Shown: piece after piece, positions 8,501-16,349 of the stretch
How positions within the stretch are numbered: the first letter of the stretch is position 1
Layout: the number at the start of each line of letters is the position of its first letter
Assembly: GCA_030653365.1 (NCBI GenBank)
Contig: JAURZL010000018.1
Coordinates: forward strand, 372,001 to 436,000
Direction: 5' to 3'
DNA length: 64,000 bases
Origin: Anaerolineaceae bacterium
GTDB lineage: Bacteria > Chloroflexota > Anaerolineae > Anaerolineales > Anaerolineaceae
Program-made: the position numbers and the translations under genes
The notes under the pieces: model-generated
Told to the model about the DNA's origin: nothing
The model's input: only the letters and a program-made list of their open reading frames with translations
Database searches by the model: none

Positions 8501-9553
8501 CTACTTTTGCGGAGTGAATTTCCAGATCTCATTGCCATTAAAATCAAAGGCTTTGATCACTTCTTCACCCTGAGAAATGCCTAATACCAACAGTCCGTCA
8601 ACGATAACTGGACCGGTGTACAATTTTCCGGTAATGGAACGTGTCCATAAAATATTTCCGTCAAAATCCAATGCAATCAATTTGCCATTTTCACCAGCAA
8701 AAACAACGCCACCGGTCATCACTGCTGGTGCGCCGGAAACCATCTCACTCATAACATAATCCCAAATAACATTGCCGTTTGTGGAGGATACTGCAAATAT
8801 CTTGCCAACTGTATCACCATAATAGACCACGCCATCGTGATATACAGGTTGTGACCATAATCCAACTTCTGATAGGTTTTTCCAAAGGATGGATCCATTT
8901 TTGGCGTTGATTGCAACCACTTCATTTGCAAGTGTAGCAACAAATATCGTGTCAGTATCAAAGGAAGGACTGTAAACAATCGCCCCTCCCATATCAACTT
9001 CCCAAACCAGGACACCACTTTTAATATTTATGGCATAAAGATAATGGTCCATGGAAGACAGGTAAACCACATCTTCATGCACAAGCGGTGTTGACCAGAG
9101 CGCATGACGAGCTTTAAATGTCCATTTTAGATTTCCATTCAAGTCAAGGGCATATAAATTGTGATCCGCATTTGGCGCAATAATTGTGTCTCCTGCTACC
9201 ACTGCTCCGCCAATATACCGATTTTTTGCATCATCAAATATCCAGGAAACGGCTCCAGATTGAGTATTGAGAGCATACAAAGAATTCTTATAATCGCCAA
9301 CGATAATATTGGATCCATTAATTGCTGGATTTGCAAAAAACGTCTTTGCTGCTTCTACTTTTTCCGGATAACGCCAATTCATGCTGCCATCTTTTGAACG
9401 TAAAGAATACACTTCATTTGCATAGGCAACATAAACAGAATTTTCATCTCCTGAGATGCCGGGCCAACCACTGGCCATAAGGACGCCGCTACAGGCAGTC
9501 AGACTCAAAGCCAGCATGACAAACATTATGAGAATTAATATTTTTTTCTTCAT
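8501..9553 (-). CDS. PQQ-like beta-propeller lipoprotein within the yidC operon
   Basis: Secreted lipoprotein. The real start is MKKKILILIM at 9553, not the upstream ORF start, because it gives a proper signal peptide with lipobox LSLTACSG. The mature part is about eight repeats of a PQQ-like propeller blade (W-G/A-x-[YF]-A-L-x-x-x-x-G motifs such as YALNTQSGAVSWIF, LYALDLNGNLKWTF, LYAINIKSGVLVWEV, VVAINAKNGSILWKN). These resemble BamB or PQQ enzyme propellers; no catalytic dehydrogenase residues are recognised. It lies between yidD and yidC, 14 bp before yidC. That position suggests a role in protein insertion or envelope quality control, but this is inference only. Confidence 0.85.
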   Translation of the reverse strand: MKKKILILIMFVMLALSLTACSGVLMASGWPGISGDENSVYVAYANEVYSLRSKDGSMNWRYPEKVEAAKTFFANPAINGSNIIVGDYKNSLYALNTQSGAVSWIFDDAKNRYIGGAVVAGDTIIAPNADHNLYALDLNGNLKWTFKARHALWSTPLVHEDVVYLSSMDHYLYAINIKSGVLVWEVDMGGAIVYSPSFDTDTIFVATLANEVVAINAKNGSILWKNLSEVGLWSQPVYHDGVVYYGDTVGKIFAVSSTNGNVIWDYVMSEMVSGAPAVMTGGVVFAGENGKLIALDFDGNILWTRSITGKLYTGPVIVDGLLVLGISQGEEVIKAFDFNGNEIWKFTPQK

Positions 9554-9602
9554 TGAACTCTTTAATTTCAGGGGTTTGTTAAATTTAATAAACCTGATTT
9601 TT

Positions 9603-9884
9603 TCAAGGAACAGGGTCATAACCACCGGGGTTAAATGGATTGCAACGCAAAACTCGCCAAATTGCCATGAATAAACCTTTAATAAAACCGTGTTTATAAA
9701 TGGCTTGATACCCATAATGAGAACAACTGGGGTAAAAGCGGCAAGTATTTGCTGGTAATGCTGGTGAAATTAGTTTCTGATAAAAACGAATTAAAACCAA
9801 TAAAATCCAACGCGGGAAATTCCTTAAAGTAAGAGGTAATGTACTTAAGGAAGGCTCATTCGGATACTCGTGAAGATAACTCAT
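9603..9884 (-). CDS. yidD: YidD membrane protein insertion efficiency factor
   Basis: Small membrane-associated protein that assists YidC-dependent insertion. Its 93 aa include the family signature [19 protein letters not shown] and the tail [14 protein letters not shown]. The N-terminus has an amphipathic/hydrophobic segment ([21 protein letters not shown]). It overlaps the end of rnpA by 4 bp, implying translational coupling. Confidence 0.96.
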   Translation of the reverse strand: MSYLHEYPNEPSLSTLPLTLRNFPRWILLVLIRFYQKLISPALPANTCRFYPSCSHYGYQAIYKHGFIKGLFMAIWRVLRCNPFNPGGYDPVP

Positions 9885-10234
9885 TCTCTTTCACTTTCTT
9901 CCAAAAAAAGTCCCGCACGCTTTAGCAATTGGATTTCAGCTGCTAAAATTTCTTCAAAGGCAGCTTCCGATATTGGTTTTCTTGCCAGAAACACCAGATC
10001 CCAACCAGGCTGAATATTTGTGAATAACGAGCTCAAACTGGCTCGCATCCGGCGTTTCGCACGATTTCTTGTAACAGCATTTCCAACAGCTTTACCAGCA
10101 GATACTCCGATTTTGAGTAACCCATCAGGGTTTGGCAATTTGATCAAAACGATTAATGAATGGGCATAAGACTTTCCAGATTGCCTTACTCGTTGAAAAT
10201 CGTTTGATCGGGTTAATCGATAGTTGCGTTTCAC
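9881..10234 (-). CDS. rnpA: Ribonuclease P protein component
   Basis: Protein subunit of RNase P, which matures tRNA 5' ends together with the rnpB RNA (not in this window). It is 117 aa, with N-terminal [21 protein letters not shown], the conserved VGKAVGNAV-like segment [18 protein letters not shown] containing the RNR motif, and [15 protein letters not shown]. It lies downstream of rpmH with a hairpin in the 60-bp gap and overlaps yidD. Confidence 0.96.
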   Translation of the reverse strand: MKRNYRLTRSNDFQRVRQSGKSYAHSLIVLIKLPNPDGLLKIGVSAGKAVGNAVTRNRAKRRMRASLSSLFTNIQPGWDLVFLARKPISEAAFEEILAAEIQLLKRAGLFLEESERE

Positions 10235-10240
10235 TCATTT

Positions 10241-10269
10241 ACCTGTCCGCCAATCATTAATTGACAGGT
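10241..10269 (-). other. Hairpin between rpmH and rnpA
   Basis: ACCTGTC pairs with GACAGGT (7 bp) around a 15-nt loop, with no T-run. It could be an mRNA processing or stability element setting the rpmH:rnpA ratio. Weak evidence. Confidence 0.3.
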
Positions 10270-10294
10270 TTAATCCAAACAAAGAATGCAAGCC

Positions 10295-10462
10295 TTACCA
10301 GCTAATTCTTTTGACGTGTGGCAGGGTTACAGCAAGTTGACTGCGACCACGCAAACGTCGTCGTTTTAAAACTGCACGTCCACCCTTAGTCGCCATGCGT
10401 GCTCTGAAGCCATGCACACGAATACGATGTTTTTTCTTCGGTTGGTATGTCCGTTTGGGCAT
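10295..10462 (-). CDS. rpmH: Ribosomal protein bL34
   Basis: Too short for the ORF track. The minus strand encodes a 55-aa basic protein starting [19 protein letters not shown] and ending VKRISW. The TYQP start, R-x-H-GF and RGR segments are diagnostic of bL34, a large-subunit ribosomal protein. It is slightly longer than the usual 44-47 aa because of a C-terminal extension. It is the first gene of the rpmH-rnpA-yidD-X-yidC-jag block and has a consensus promoter upstream. Confidence 0.97.
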   Translation of the reverse strand: MPKRTYQPKKKHRIRVHGFRARMATKGGRAVLKRRRLRGRSQLAVTLPHVKRISW

Positions 10463-10517
10463 AGATTTTTCCTTTCAAAATTTGATGTGTCCTAAACTAG
10501 AAAACCGACAAGCGATT

Positions 10518-10546
10518 ATTATACCGCAACGATATGCTGCGGTCAA
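10518..10546 (-). promoter_or_regulatory. Promoter of the rpmH operon
   Basis: Minus strand TTGACC, exactly 17 nt, TATAAT, ending about 55 bp before the rpmH start. It is one of the best sigma70-type promoters in the window, as expected for a ribosomal protein operon. Confidence 0.85.
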
Positions 10547-10686
10547 ACTTGATCGGTGTTTTTCGCAGTCAATTCCAGTTTATTTCTTCAGCAAGAACTT
10601 TAAAAGCCTTGCATTATAATTACTGGTACCTAGATCATGATTTTACCAGAAATTCTTCTGTTTATATAGAATCGGAGATGCTTTCA

Positions 10687-11640
10687 ATGTTTACTCCCCA
10701 TATTACAAATAAGGTTGCGATTGTTGGTATTGGTAATGTTGGAGCCACGCTTGCATATGCATTAACCCTCTCTGGCTTAGCCACGGAAATAGTTTTAATT
10801 GATCGAAATGCATATAAGGCTGAAGGAGAGGCAATGGATTTAATGCACGCTGTCCCTTTGGTACGCCCTACAAAAGTTTATGCTGGAGATTATAAGGATG
10901 TCAAAGGAGCTGCCATCACTGTCGTAACTGCTGGAACCGCCCAAAGGCCAGGTGAAACCAGATTGGATCTGGCTCAAAGAAATACTGATATTTTTAAACA
11001 GATTATCCCGGAAATTGTAAAAAATAATCCCGAAGGATTAATTTTGATCGCCACCAACCCTGTAGATGTTCTGACATACGTATCGATCAAAGTATCAGGT
11101 TTGCCGTCGCAAAGAGTATTTGGTTCTGGAACAATACTAGATACAGCCAGGTTTCGTTACCTTTTATCAAAAAAGTTTGATGTCGATCCAAGATCTGTGC
11201 ATGCGTATATTGTTGGTGAACATGGGGATAGTGAGGTTCCTGTCTGGTCCTTAGCAAATATTGCAGGAATGACCTTGACAGATTATTGTAAAACTAATAA
11301 TTTGGGCTGTAGAGATGATGATCTTACCCAAATTTTTGAACAAACACGCGATGCTGCCTATCATATTATTGAAAGAAAAGGTGCCACCTATTACGCGATC
11401 GGAACAGGATTGGAAAGGATTATTGAAGCTGTTATACGAGATCAAAGTACGGTATTATCAGTTTCCTCATTGATTCAAAATTATTATGATCTTTCTGATG
11501 TATGTTTCTCATTACCAACTGTTATTGACCGCGGTGGCATTGAACGGGTTTTAAAATTGAAATTAGATGATGAAGAAAAAAATGGATTGATCAATTCAGC
11601 TGCCATACTTAAAAACACAATCAAAAATTTAATTTTTTAA
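10687..11640 (+). CDS. ldh: L-lactate dehydrogenase
   Basis: NAD-dependent reduction of pyruvate to L-lactate, implying fermentative metabolism. The 317 aa from ATG 10687 (MFTPHITNKV...) are typical of the family; GGAG sits 9 nt upstream, whereas the ATG at 10678 overlaps that SD and the longer ORF start is implausible. The NAD-binding loop is GIGNVGATLAYAL, and AQRPGETRLDL carries the Gln that favours lactate over malate dehydrogenase. NP-VDVLTYV, GSGTILDTARFRYLLS and the catalytic His motif GEHGDSEVPVWS are all intact. A TATAAT lies at 10615, but no convincing -35 is seen. Confidence 0.93.
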   Translation: MFTPHITNKVAIVGIGNVGATLAYALTLSGLATEIVLIDRNAYKAEGEAMDLMHAVPLVRPTKVYAGDYKDVKGAAITVVTAGTAQRPGETRLDLAQRNTDIFKQIIPEIVKNNPEGLILIATNPVDVLTYVSIKVSGLPSQRVFGSGTILDTARFRYLLSKKFDVDPRSVHAYIVGEHGDSEVPVWSLANIAGMTLTDYCKTNNLGCRDDDLTQIFEQTRDAAYHIIERKGATYYAIGTGLERIIEAVIRDQSTVLSVSSLIQNYYDLSDVCFSLPTVIDRGGIERVLKLKLDDEEKNGLINSAAILKNTIKNLIF

Positions 11641-11662
11641 TGTTCTTAAGTACCATTTCATC

Positions 11663-11710
11663 TTGGTAGACAAGGTGTTTTTGGTTAACACAAACCAGCC
11701 AAAATCAACC
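11663..11710 (+). repeat. Partial copy of the dispersed GGTGTTTTTGG intergenic repeat
   Basis: Contains AAGGTGTTTTTGGTTAACAC, sharing the first half of the core seen at 16295, 21651 and 47277. The second half is different. It lies just after ldh. Confidence 0.35.
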
Positions 11711-11840
11711 GTTAACCGCGATTTTTTGAGATGCTTCAATCAAATCCAATCAATCGTTTTTCCTATTCTTGCTTTTTGGGAACATTTCTAAGGCCTTCAT
11801 CGTCTCTATTATGTACCACTATATTATTAAGGAGTAAGAA

Positions 11841-12809
11841 ATGAGAAATTTAAAAGTATTTATAGGTATTATATTGATTGCATTTTTAGCCGCCTGCAGT
11901 ATTCCCGGCACATCACCAACAGTATCACCAGAAGACATACAGAAAGCTTTAGATGCCATCCGCACCGAAGTAGCCCAAACAATGGCTGCTGAAATTGAAA
12001 AAGGTGTAACATCCACAACTGGGCCAGAGCTCCCGACATTAGCTCCTACGGCAACTTTGATGCCAACTGAAATACCATTGCCATCATCAACCCCGCTTCC
12101 GACAGCTACTCAGATCGTGTTACCAACAGCAATTCCAGCAACACCAACGGCGACAGCAACTGATATTCCCAAAGCGATTATCACCGTCATTGGTGTGGAA
12201 AAGAATACTGCAGTGACAGTTCAGGCTGATATTTTCCCAGCTAACCAGGTTTTCAAAATTCGGGTAGGTCCTTTTGATACTTTCTTCAAAGATGCCGTGG
12301 AAGTTGGAACAATCAATTCTGGAAATGGTGGATCATTCAAATTCACTGTGCTTCTACCTGGTCAGGTAAAAGATGTTGAAAGAATTACTGTTCGTTTGGA
12401 TAGTGCAGCTGGAGTATTTGCATACAACTACTTCAAAAATGAAACAAGTGGCACAATCCCGGCAGTTGCAACACCTGTAACCAGCTCAATCTGTGAAGTG
12501 TCTGTTTCACCAGCTTTATCTACAGTAATGAAACCAGGTTATGATTTCGATGCAGTTTGGACAGTGAAAAATATCAGTGGAAAAACCTGGGAATTGGGTA
12601 CAACAGACTACAAGTATGTCAGAGGTACAGAATTACATAAGTATGAGAAATTCTTTGATCTCAACGAGGTTGTAAAGTCAGGCGATTCAGTAAAAATCAG
12701 GATAGATATGCTCGCCCCAATTACAGTTGGCACTTACACCACCAATTGGGCTGTAGTTCAGGGAAGCACAATTATTTGTAACCTGCCACTAACAATCATT
12801 GTGAAATAA
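11841..12809 (+). CDS. Lipoprotein with Thr/Pro linker and NBR1-type Ig-like domain
   Basis: Envelope lipoprotein of 322 aa. A signal peptide with lipobox FLAACSIP is followed by a predicted helical segment (SPEDIQKALDAIRTEVAQTM) and a long linker of PT/TAT repeats (about 60-115). A first beta-rich domain follows (IITVIGVEKNTAVTVQADIFPANQVFKIRVG). The C-terminal domain (about 215-322) contains MKPGYDFDAVWTVKNISGKTWE and resembles the NBR1 central Ig-like domain that is common in Chloroflexota secreted proteins. Start ATG 11841 has AAGGAG upstream. The exact role is unknown; it could be cell-surface adhesion or display. The IS element inserted just downstream. Confidence 0.8.
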   Translation: MRNLKVFIGIILIAFLAACSIPGTSPTVSPEDIQKALDAIRTEVAQTMAAEIEKGVTSTTGPELPTLAPTATLMPTEIPLPSSTPLPTATQIVLPTAIPATPTATATDIPKAIITVIGVEKNTAVTVQADIFPANQVFKIRVGPFDTFFKDAVEVGTINSGNGGSFKFTVLLPGQVKDVERITVRLDSAAGVFAYNYFKNETSGTIPAVATPVTSSICEVSVSPALSTVMKPGYDFDAVWTVKNISGKTWELGTTDYKYVRGTELHKYEKFFDLNEVVKSGDSVKIRIDMLAPITVGTYTTNWAVVQGSTIICNLPLTIIVK

Positions 12810-12824
12810 ATTTCTTGGAATATT

Positions 12825-12863
12825 AAAGAGGCTGACCCAAAAGTAAAGAGGTCAGCCTCTTTT
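12825..12863 (+). terminator. Hairpin at the left end of the IS element
   Basis: AAAGAGGCTGACC pairs with GGTCAGCCTCTTT and is followed by TTC. One arm is the left inverted repeat itself. It would block read-through transcription from outside into the transposase, and may also end the upstream lipoprotein transcript. Confidence 0.6.
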
Positions 12864-12894
12864 CAAATTAAAGAAGGTTTAATACAATTAGGGG

Positions 12895-14451
12895 ATGAAA
12901 AAGAACAATGTAACATTCAAAGAATACCAAATGGGACAACCCATGTTGTTACCACCGAATCTAGAAGAACTCATACCTGAAAAGCACTTAGTAAGGGTAA
13001 TCAATCGGGTGGTAGAAGAGATGGATCTAAGTGAGATCATAAGTGGGTACAAGGGAGGTGGAACCAGCAGTTATCATCCTAAGATGTTACTGAAATTGAT
13101 CGTATACGCTTATGCCGAGAAAAACTATTCTGGGCGCCAAATAGCCAAAGCGATCCGTGAAAACATAAACTACATGTGGTTAAGTGGCGGGAATCGACCG
13201 GATTTTCGGACAATAAATCGCTTTCGGGGAGAGAGATTGAAAGGAAAGATCCAGGCAGTATTTACAGAAGTATTGGAATATTTAATTGAACACAAATTCA
13301 TCAAATTAGAGAATTACTTTGTAGATGGAACAAAGATAGAAGCGAATGCAAATCGTTATAGTTTTGCCTGGAAGAAGAGTACTCAGAAATACAAGAAAAA
13401 CTTACAAGCCAAAGTAAAAGAACTATTTGTTGAGATCGATAAAATCAATGCGGCTGAAGAAGCGGAATATGGGGATCGCGATTTGGAAGAATTGGGGGAA
13501 GAAAGTGAAATTGACACAGAGAAACTGAAAGACCTGGCAAAGAGATTAAGCAAAAAACTGGAAGAAGAACCTGCAAACAAAAAACTAAAAAAGAGCTTGA
13601 AGAAACTGAAGAGTGATTTCATTCCACGGATGGAGAAGTATGAAAATTATGAGAAAGTAATTGGAAAACGCAATAGCTTCTCTAAAACCGATCATGATGC
13701 AACCTTTATGCGTATGAAAGATGACCATATGAGAAATCGGTCCTTGAAACCTGGATATAACGTGCAGATTGGAACAGAGAACCAATTTATTGTCGGGTAC
13801 AGTCTCCATCAAGTTTCAACAGATAGTTCAACTTTGCCAGAACATTTACGCCAAGTAAAAGAGAATCTAGGAGTGCTCCCGAAGACATTGATCGCAGATG
13901 CTGGATATGGGAGTGAAGAGAATTACTTATTATTAGAGAACGAAGAGATTGAAGCGTATGTCAAATACAATACTTTTTATAAAGAGAGTAAGAAAAAACG
14001 AAAAGGGAATGAAAAGGATAGGTATTTAGCACGGAATTTTCATTATGATGAAGAAAATAATGTATTTATTTGCCCAGAAAATAAGTGCCTGCTATATGAA
14101 GGCCAAAAGCGGGTTAGGACAGATGCTGGCTTCCTAACCGAAAGGAAAACCTATCGTTGTCATGATTGTGGAGATTGTGCGGTACGTGACTTATGTACTC
14201 AATCTAATTATGGTCGCAGTATACAATACAGCCACCGATTAACCAACTTTCGGAAAAAAGCTTTTGAAAGATTGAATTCCGAAGTAGGGAGGAAGCTAAG
14301 AAAACTGCGATATCCTGAGGTGGAAGCAGTATTTGGATTGATTAAGTGGAATAAAAAATTCCGTAGATTCAATCTCAGGGGTTTAGAAAAGGTTACAGTA
14401 GAGTGGGGGTTGGTCAGTATTGCACATAATATAGCAAAAATAGCGGCTTGA
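12895..14451 (+). CDS. IS1182-family DDE transposase
   Basis: The 518-aa transposase appears intact. The N-terminal DUF772-like domain includes YHPKMLLKLIVYAYAEKNYSGRQIA and the FRTINRFR segment. The DDE core has the first Asp in YFVDGTKIEANANRYSFAW, the second in LIADAGYGSEENYLLL, and the Glu in YPEVEAVFGLIKWNKKFRRF. A Glu/Lys-rich coiled-coil insertion (about 165-245) separates the first two. A Cys cluster (YRCHDCGDCAVRDLC) precedes the last motif, as in IS1182-type enzymes. No frameshift was seen, so the element may be active. Confidence 0.93.
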   Translation: MKKNNVTFKEYQMGQPMLLPPNLEELIPEKHLVRVINRVVEEMDLSEIISGYKGGGTSSYHPKMLLKLIVYAYAEKNYSGRQIAKAIRENINYMWLSGGNRPDFRTINRFRGERLKGKIQAVFTEVLEYLIEHKFIKLENYFVDGTKIEANANRYSFAWKKSTQKYKKNLQAKVKELFVEIDKINAAEEAEYGDRDLEELGEESEIDTEKLKDLAKRLSKKLEEEPANKKLKKSLKKLKSDFIPRMEKYENYEKVIGKRNSFSKTDHDATFMRMKDDHMRNRSLKPGYNVQIGTENQFIVGYSLHQVSTDSSTLPEHLRQVKENLGVLPKTLIADAGYGSEENYLLLENEEIEAYVKYNTFYKESKKKRKGNEKDRYLARNFHYDEENNVFICPENKCLLYEGQKRVRTDAGFLTERKTYRCHDCGDCAVRDLCTQSNYGRSIQYSHRLTNFRKKAFERLNSEVGRKLRKLRYPEVEAVFGLIKWNKKFRRFNLRGLEKVTVEWGLVSIAHNIAKIAA

Positions 14452-14467
14452 AAACCGCTATTTTTTT
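14438..14467 (+). terminator. Terminator after the transposase
   Basis: AAATAGCGG pairs with CCGCTATTT, followed by TTTT. It overlaps the transposase stop codon. Confidence 0.75.
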
Positions 14468-14641
14468 GTCTCAATTTGTAAATATTGATTTGTTGAGGTT
14501 TTTGACTACTTAATTTGATGCTTTTGAGTCAACCTCTTTAATTTAACAGTCATCCGAATTAATGATTTGGATAAAAATCTTTTTAATTGATGTAAATAAA
14601 GCAGATAAAATCTTATGCAATTCTATATTAATTATAAAGAA

Positions 14642-16105
14642 TTATTCAGCTGAAATTGAATCAACACCATAGTATTCAGCAGCGCAAATATTTATCCAAT
14701 GAGTTGAATTAGTATTTATATCTTCTAATCCCAAAATATTAATTGGTATCATCATAACAATTAGATCTGTTTCCCCAGATAATATTTTTTCTTTAATTTG
14801 GAATTCACGTTCCTCCCAGCTAATTGCATATTTAACTGCTTCTGGCCTTTGGAGATAGACTTGTCGAGCTTCAAAAATTGGAACTGCTACTAAAAAATAT
14901 AAAATGTAGAAACCAATAATTAAAGAGAGAGTCTTTTTGTGATTTTCATTTATTGTGACAATTTCTATGAAAAATAGCCCAATAATTATTGAAACAAAAT
15001 TTATTAAAAACACTAATAAAAAAGTTGGAAAAATTAATACTCTGGTTTCCGGAGCTTGTGCTGTCACCCAAGTAGATGGAAGAAAGCAGACAAATATCAG
15101 GATTAATAATCCAGAAATAATCATGAAAGAAAATTTTATAACTTGATTAAATAATATTTCTTTTCCAAAATAAAAATGTTTCCTAACAAAATACGTCATG
15201 AGAATCAATAATGAACTGATTGGCCAAATAATATTTATGTTTTTTACAAACCATAAGACTAGATATTTAAAAAAATATCTGAAAGAATTATATAGAAAAA
15301 TCAGCAATCCTTGATTTGGAAGAAGTTGCCTTAATCTGATTTCATTTCCAGGTGCTGACACCATAATTACTAAGCCGATGATTGACCCGATTAATGCAAC
15401 CATCCACAAATTTTTTATTGATAAAAATCTTTGTTTTATAGACAAAACAAGGATAATCATACATAGTAAAACAATCTGTAAAACAGATAACACCTCTGAA
15501 AATCCACTTCCTACAAACGCCAGGAAAAATATAAATAGACCAACAAGCAAATTGGCAATCCAATGTTGAAAAGGAAATTTTTTTCTAAATAAAATAATTA
15601 GTCCAAATAGAAAAAAAACAAAATTAATGGGGAAAAGGTAGGTAACCGCACCTGTCATCCAATATAAATTCTGTCCAATATTTGGTAAAGTAAAAAATGT
15701 TGTGAAAATAATACCAACCGATATTAATAAAGATAAAATTCGGCGATTAATAATTTGGAAATTTTTAATTATGGAGTAGAACAGAAAATAACCCGAAATT
15801 AAAATCATGAATATGAAAATCGTTGGTAGATACTTAATAATATTTGAATCAAACAATTCAAAGATTGACACAAAGAAGGTAAATGAAACCCGACCAGTCC
15901 AATTGTTATACCAAAATGATTGTGCTGGCCAAAAACCTAATGTAGCAAGCTTTCCCGAAGTGCAATAATCATCTGCGATGTAGCGTGAAAAACTACCTAT
16001 ATAGCCATGCATCATAATTGCAATGAAAAAAGTCAGGATCAATAAAACCATGATAGAAAAAAATAAAATATGTTTTTTGCGTAACAGGTCAAGATCAATA
16101 TTCAT
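14642..16105 (-). CDS. Polytopic membrane protein, DUF6056-like (possible GT-C glycosyltransferase)
   Basis: A 487-aa protein with about 11-12 hydrophobic segments. After the first TM there is an extracytoplasmic loop, SRYIADDYCTSGKLATLGFW followed by a WYNNWTGR-type segment, which is typical of DUF6056 proteins. An acidic pair in the first loop also recalls GT-C glycosyltransferases that use lipid-linked sugars, but catalytic activity is not demonstrated. The C-terminal soluble tail (about 420-487) contains INILGLEDINTNSTHWIN. The gene is very AT-rich compared with its neighbours and lies next to an IS, so it may be acquired. No obvious partner genes adjoin it. Confidence 0.55.
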   Translation of the reverse strand: MNIDLDLLRKKHILFFSIMVLLILTFFIAIMMHGYIGSFSRYIADDYCTSGKLATLGFWPAQSFWYNNWTGRVSFTFFVSIFELFDSNIIKYLPTIFIFMILISGYFLFYSIIKNFQIINRRILSLLISVGIIFTTFFTLPNIGQNLYWMTGAVTYLFPINFVFFLFGLIILFRKKFPFQHWIANLLVGLFIFFLAFVGSGFSEVLSVLQIVLLCMIILVLSIKQRFLSIKNLWMVALIGSIIGLVIMVSAPGNEIRLRQLLPNQGLLIFLYNSFRYFFKYLVLWFVKNINIIWPISSLLILMTYFVRKHFYFGKEILFNQVIKFSFMIISGLLILIFVCFLPSTWVTAQAPETRVLIFPTFLLVFLINFVSIIIGLFFIEIVTINENHKKTLSLIIGFYILYFLVAVPIFEARQVYLQRPEAVKYAISWEEREFQIKEKILSGETDLIVMMIPINILGLEDINTNSTHWINICAAEYYGVDSISAE

Positions 16106-16294
16106 TTAATTATCAGTTAATTGGTTTTTTTTATGTTATCCGGTATTGATTCATTTGTAAAAATCTGACGATAAGATTAATAATTTTAGAAATTTTTTAT
16201 CCCTCAATATTATACATGTATCAGGAAACGAATTTTTTTTGGGATTGGATATTTTTATATGTTCACAATGCAAATTTTGTGTCATTCTATTTTT

Positions 16295-16341
16295 AGTGGT
16301 CAAGGTGTTTTTGGAGGTGATTCTCATCAAAAACATCCACT
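16295..16341 (+). repeat. Dispersed intergenic palindromic repeat, copy B
   Basis: AGTGG...GTGTTTTTG pairs with CAAAAACATCCACT, forming a long imperfect hairpin. The core GGTGTTTTTGGAGGTGAT is shared with 21651 (minus) and 47277. It lies just downstream of mtaB (minus strand). Confidence 0.55.
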
Positions 16342-16349
16342 AACCCAAT

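Larger units (their letters stand above)
12827..14537 (+). mobile_element. Complete IS1182-like insertion sequence with TTAA target duplication
   Basis: A 1711-bp element. The left end AGAGGCTGACCCAAAAG and the reverse complement of the right end AGAGGTTGACTCAAAAG match at 15 of 17 positions. Both ends are flanked directly by TTAA (12823-12826 and 14538-14541), consistent with a 4-bp target duplication. It carries one intact transposase gene. Ends and family are by eye; the IR sequence and the transposase type resemble IS1182 members. Confidence 0.85.

Noticed and set aside
10463-10686. Possible oriC between rpmH and ldh
   Set aside because: rpmH is often beside dnaA/oriC, but no dnaA gene, DnaA-box cluster or AT-rich unwinding region was found here; the gap is explained by promoters.
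13383-13622. Serine-rich minus-strand ORF of 79 aa inside the transposase
   Set aside because: It is the antisense shadow of the Lys/Glu coiled-coil region; no SD or homology.
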